From Verrucomicrobiota bacterium (GTDB taxonomy: Bacteria > Verrucomicrobiota > Verrucomicrobiia > Opitutales > Opitutaceae), in contig JAEWNN010000031.1 of NCBI GenBank assembly GCA_023457035.1, forward strand, positions 1-54,437: a stretch of DNA of 54,437 nucleotides, in the 5' to 3' direction. The notes under the pieces were generated by a model. That model searched no databases and was not told where the DNA came from. It saw only the letters and a list, made by a program, of their open reading frames with translations. Positions 52,940 through 54,437 of the stretch are shown here, piece by piece; positions within the stretch are counted from its first letter, which is position 1; each line of letters opens with the position of its first letter. Both the position numbers and the translations under genes were made by a program.

Positions 52940-53821
52940 ATGGCTAAATGGCTGCTCGTCGACGGCTACAACCTCGCGTACCGCGCGTTCCACGCGATCC
53001 CGGATCTGACCCGCAAGGACGGGTTTCCAACCAATGCGCTGCATGGCTGGGTGAAGACGCTGTGGCGGTTGATGGACCAGGAGCGGCCGGAGGCGTGCGT
53101 GGTGTTCTTCGACCTCGGCGGCGCGCAGGATCGGCTGGCGTTGCTGCCCGAGTACAAGGCGCAGCGGGAGGAGATGCCGGCGGCGCTGCGTCAGCAGATC
53201 GAGCCGCTCAAGACCCTCACGCGGGCGCTGGGCTTCGTGGGGTTCGAGCGCGACGGCGTGGAGAGCGACGACCTGCTCGCCGCCCAGGCGGTGGCCGTGG
53301 CGGCGGAGGGGCACGAAGCGCTGATCGTGAGCTCCGACAAGGATTTTGCGCAGATCGTGGGCGAACGCATCAAGATCCTGAATCCGCCACCGCCGGGCAA
53401 CCCGAAGGCCGGCTGGCGCACGATGGATGCGGCGGGCGTGCAGGAGAAGTTCGGCGTGCCGCCGACGCAGATCGCCGACCTGCTCGCGCTCGTGGGCGAC
53501 ACCTCCGACAACATCCCCGGGCTCGACGGCGTGGGGCCGAAGACGGCGGCGAAGTGGCTGGAGGCGTTTGGTTCGCTCGAGGGCGTGCTGGCGCATGCGG
53601 GGGAGCTGAAGCCGGAGCGTTTCCGCGAGGTGGTGGCGGCGCGCGCGGAGGACCTGCGGCGCAACCTGAAGCTCACGACGTTGAACACGGCGTTGCCGCG
53701 GCCCGTGGCGGCGGCGGAGCCGGTGCGCGTGGGCGAGGTGATCGGTTTTCTCGAAGAGTATGAGATGCGCACGGCCGCCGAGGAGGCGCGCCGCCGCTAC
53801 GAGCAGCCGGAGCTGTTCTGA
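52940..53821 (+). CDS. 5'-3' exonuclease (PolA N-terminal/FEN-like)
   Basis: The 293-residue protein is a stand-alone version of the 5'-nuclease domain of DNA polymerase I. Metal-binding acidic residues are in VDGYNLAYRAF (D8), FFDLGGAQDR, ERDGVESDDLLAAQA, SSDKDFAQIV and GDTSDNIPG, and the helix-hairpin-helix is LDGVGPKTAAKWLEAFG. It removes flaps or primers in DNA repair and replication. Lengths of 250-300 are usual for stand-alone copies. The start at 52940 (MAKWLLVDGYN) fits the family. No polymerase domain follows, and the frame ends with a normal stop. Confidence 0.92.
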   Translation: MAKWLLVDGYNLAYRAFHAIPDLTRKDGFPTNALHGWVKTLWRLMDQERPEACVVFFDLGGAQDRLALLPEYKAQREEMPAALRQQIEPLKTLTRALGFVGFERDGVESDDLLAAQAVAVAAEGHEALIVSSDKDFAQIVGERIKILNPPPPGNPKAGWRTMDAAGVQEKFGVPPTQIADLLALVGDTSDNIPGLDGVGPKTAAKWLEAFGSLEGVLAHAGELKPERFREVVAARAEDLRRNLKLTTLNTALPRPVAAAEPVRVGEVIGFLEEYEMRTAAEEARRRYEQPELF

Positions 53822-53939
53822 GCGGGGGCGAAGAGGTTGGAGCCAGCGCGTGAGGCGTGGACGAGTTGCGACCACGGGAACTGAATGCGGAGAATCACGA
53901 ACTCAGCGCAGACGCGCGCGGGGGCGCGGCCTTGCGGGG

Positions 53940-54059
53940 AAGCAACACGGCTGAGTTGGCCGCACGGCGATCGACCACGGATCACACGGATTGGCACGGA
54001 TGGTCGCTGGATGATCCGTGTTTATCCGTGGAATCCGTGGTTTCTGGTTCATGTTGCTT
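53940..54059. repeat. 120-base element with terminal and internal inverted repeats
   Basis: The outer arms AAGCAACA and TGTTGCTT enclose inner arms built from CACGGAT units: CCACGGATCACACGGAT on the left and ATCCGTGGAATCCGTGG on the right (53975-54040). The layout resembles a MITE or a large hairpin repeat. CACGGAT-type repeats are common in environmental bacteria. Confidence 0.6.
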
Positions 54060-54172
54060 GAGAGGAAATCAGGAAGCGGGAGGGCGGAGTGGTGATGTGC
54101 CGGCAACAGCGGGTTTCGGGCGGGAGCGACGCGGAGAGAATGGAGAAGACACGGAGAGCTGGAGTGGTGGAA

Positions 54173-54310
54173 CCACTGATGAGGTTCGCCAACGGGCGAA
54201 CCTTGGAAGGTGCGCCTCCGGCTGATCGCCTCCGCTTGTGGTCGGAGGCGCCCGCTGATCGCGGGCGGGGGAGCGGAGGGAACCGCTAATGGGCGCTGAT
54301 GGACGCTAAT
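54173..54310 (+). repeat. TGATC-loop hairpin repeat, copy F with three-fold tail
   Basis: It starts CCACTGATGAGG and carries AGGTTCGCC / GGCGAACCT, CGCCTCCG / CGGAGGCG (with a G/T-rich loop) and GCCCGC-TGATC-GCGGGC. The tail is AACCGCTAAT, GGGCGCTGAT, GGACGCTAAT. Orientation is the same as the other copies. Confidence 0.85.
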
Positions 54311-54437
54311 CCGTAAGCGACCGACCGGGTGCCTCGTAGACAGATCGTGATGGTGACCAATCCGAAGCGCGGTTCGTAAGCCGCCGTCGTAGTGGTGACT
54401 ACTACGAGGGGATCGACACGACAACCGGGGGCTGCCA

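Larger units (their letters stand above)
53822..54437. other. Repeat-rich right edge of the window
   Basis: This stretch holds an inverted-repeat element (53940-54059) and copy F of the TGATC-loop repeat (54173-54310). The last 120 bases contain CGTCGTAGTGGTGACTACTACG, a near-palindrome (shown here in part). No gene is supported, and the region may continue beyond the edge. Confidence 0.5.

Noticed and set aside
51071..53875. A 934-codon minus-strand frame across the secretin and exonuclease genes
   Set aside because: It crosses repeats and the antisense of two genes with clear families, and its translation repeats itself where the repeats are duplicated.
52478..54310. A CRISPR array
   Set aside because: The repeats are long, structured and separated by hundreds of bases with genes between them. 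There are no short spacers and no cas genes.

Overview
The window is high-GC DNA that most resembles the Verrucomicrobiota, probably an Opitutaceae relative. The clues are a 1,226-residue TonB-dependent receptor whose N-terminus follows the style common in Opitutus-type genomes, a pilus-like locus resembling the Akkermansia Amuc_1098-1101 genes, secreted proteins with Asp-rich repeats and a sugar-polymer hydrolase, and many short palindromic repeats. This is inference from sequence style; no rRNA or other taxonomic marker is present.

Layout, left to right. Positions 1-8256 hold a secreted Asp-rich repeat protein, serA, plsY, a YmdB-type phosphodiesterase, a DUF2059 protein, a cyclophilin and a PIN-PhoH ATPase. 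Positions 8257-18591 hold a CcoI/FixI-like copper P-type ATPase, a secreted glycosidase, a universal stress protein, a receiver-kinase hybrid lacking its phospho-acceptor His, an FmdB-like protein, an inositol-phosphatase-family enzyme and a Nudix hydrolase. Positions 19142-33320 form a long minus-strand block: gcvP, a PEBP protein, an adenosine-specific-kinase family protein, sucC-sucD, PBP2, an SDR, a lipoprotein, an AsmA-like protein, an SH3-like protein and a pseudouridine synthase. Positions 33490-37142 hold a CysJ-like reductase and the fatty-acid genes fabG-acpP-fabF. A TonB-dependent receptor follows at 37477-41157. Positions 41158-44184 are an accessory stretch: a possible group II intron remnant, a cold-shock/DUF1294 protein, repeats, and a two-gene module of a NYN nuclease plus an unrecognised protein. 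Then come leuS (minus) and a three-gene pilus-like operon (PilM-like, Amuc_1100/1099-like, secretin). A 5'-3' exonuclease lies near the right edge.

How the genes fit together. The core genes cover serine and glycine metabolism (serA, gcvP), the TCA cycle (sucCD), fatty-acid and phospholipid synthesis (fabG, acpP, fabF, plsY), cell-wall elongation (PBP2) and translation (leuS, pseudouridine synthase). Envelope genes include the AsmA-like protein, the TonB receptor, the secretin operon and several secreted proteins.

The most unusual content is non-coding. One dispersed element of about 100-145 bp occurs six times (one copy degenerate) on the same strand. Its hairpin stems change in a paired way while the TGATC loop stays constant. 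A second family consists of short palindromes headed GTAG or GTGG, like REP elements, some as inverted pairs, one inside leuS and one touching a stop codon. A repeat-like stretch also lies in frame inside the copper ATPase. Most start codons have no Shine-Dalgarno sequence and are preceded by pyrimidine-rich DNA.
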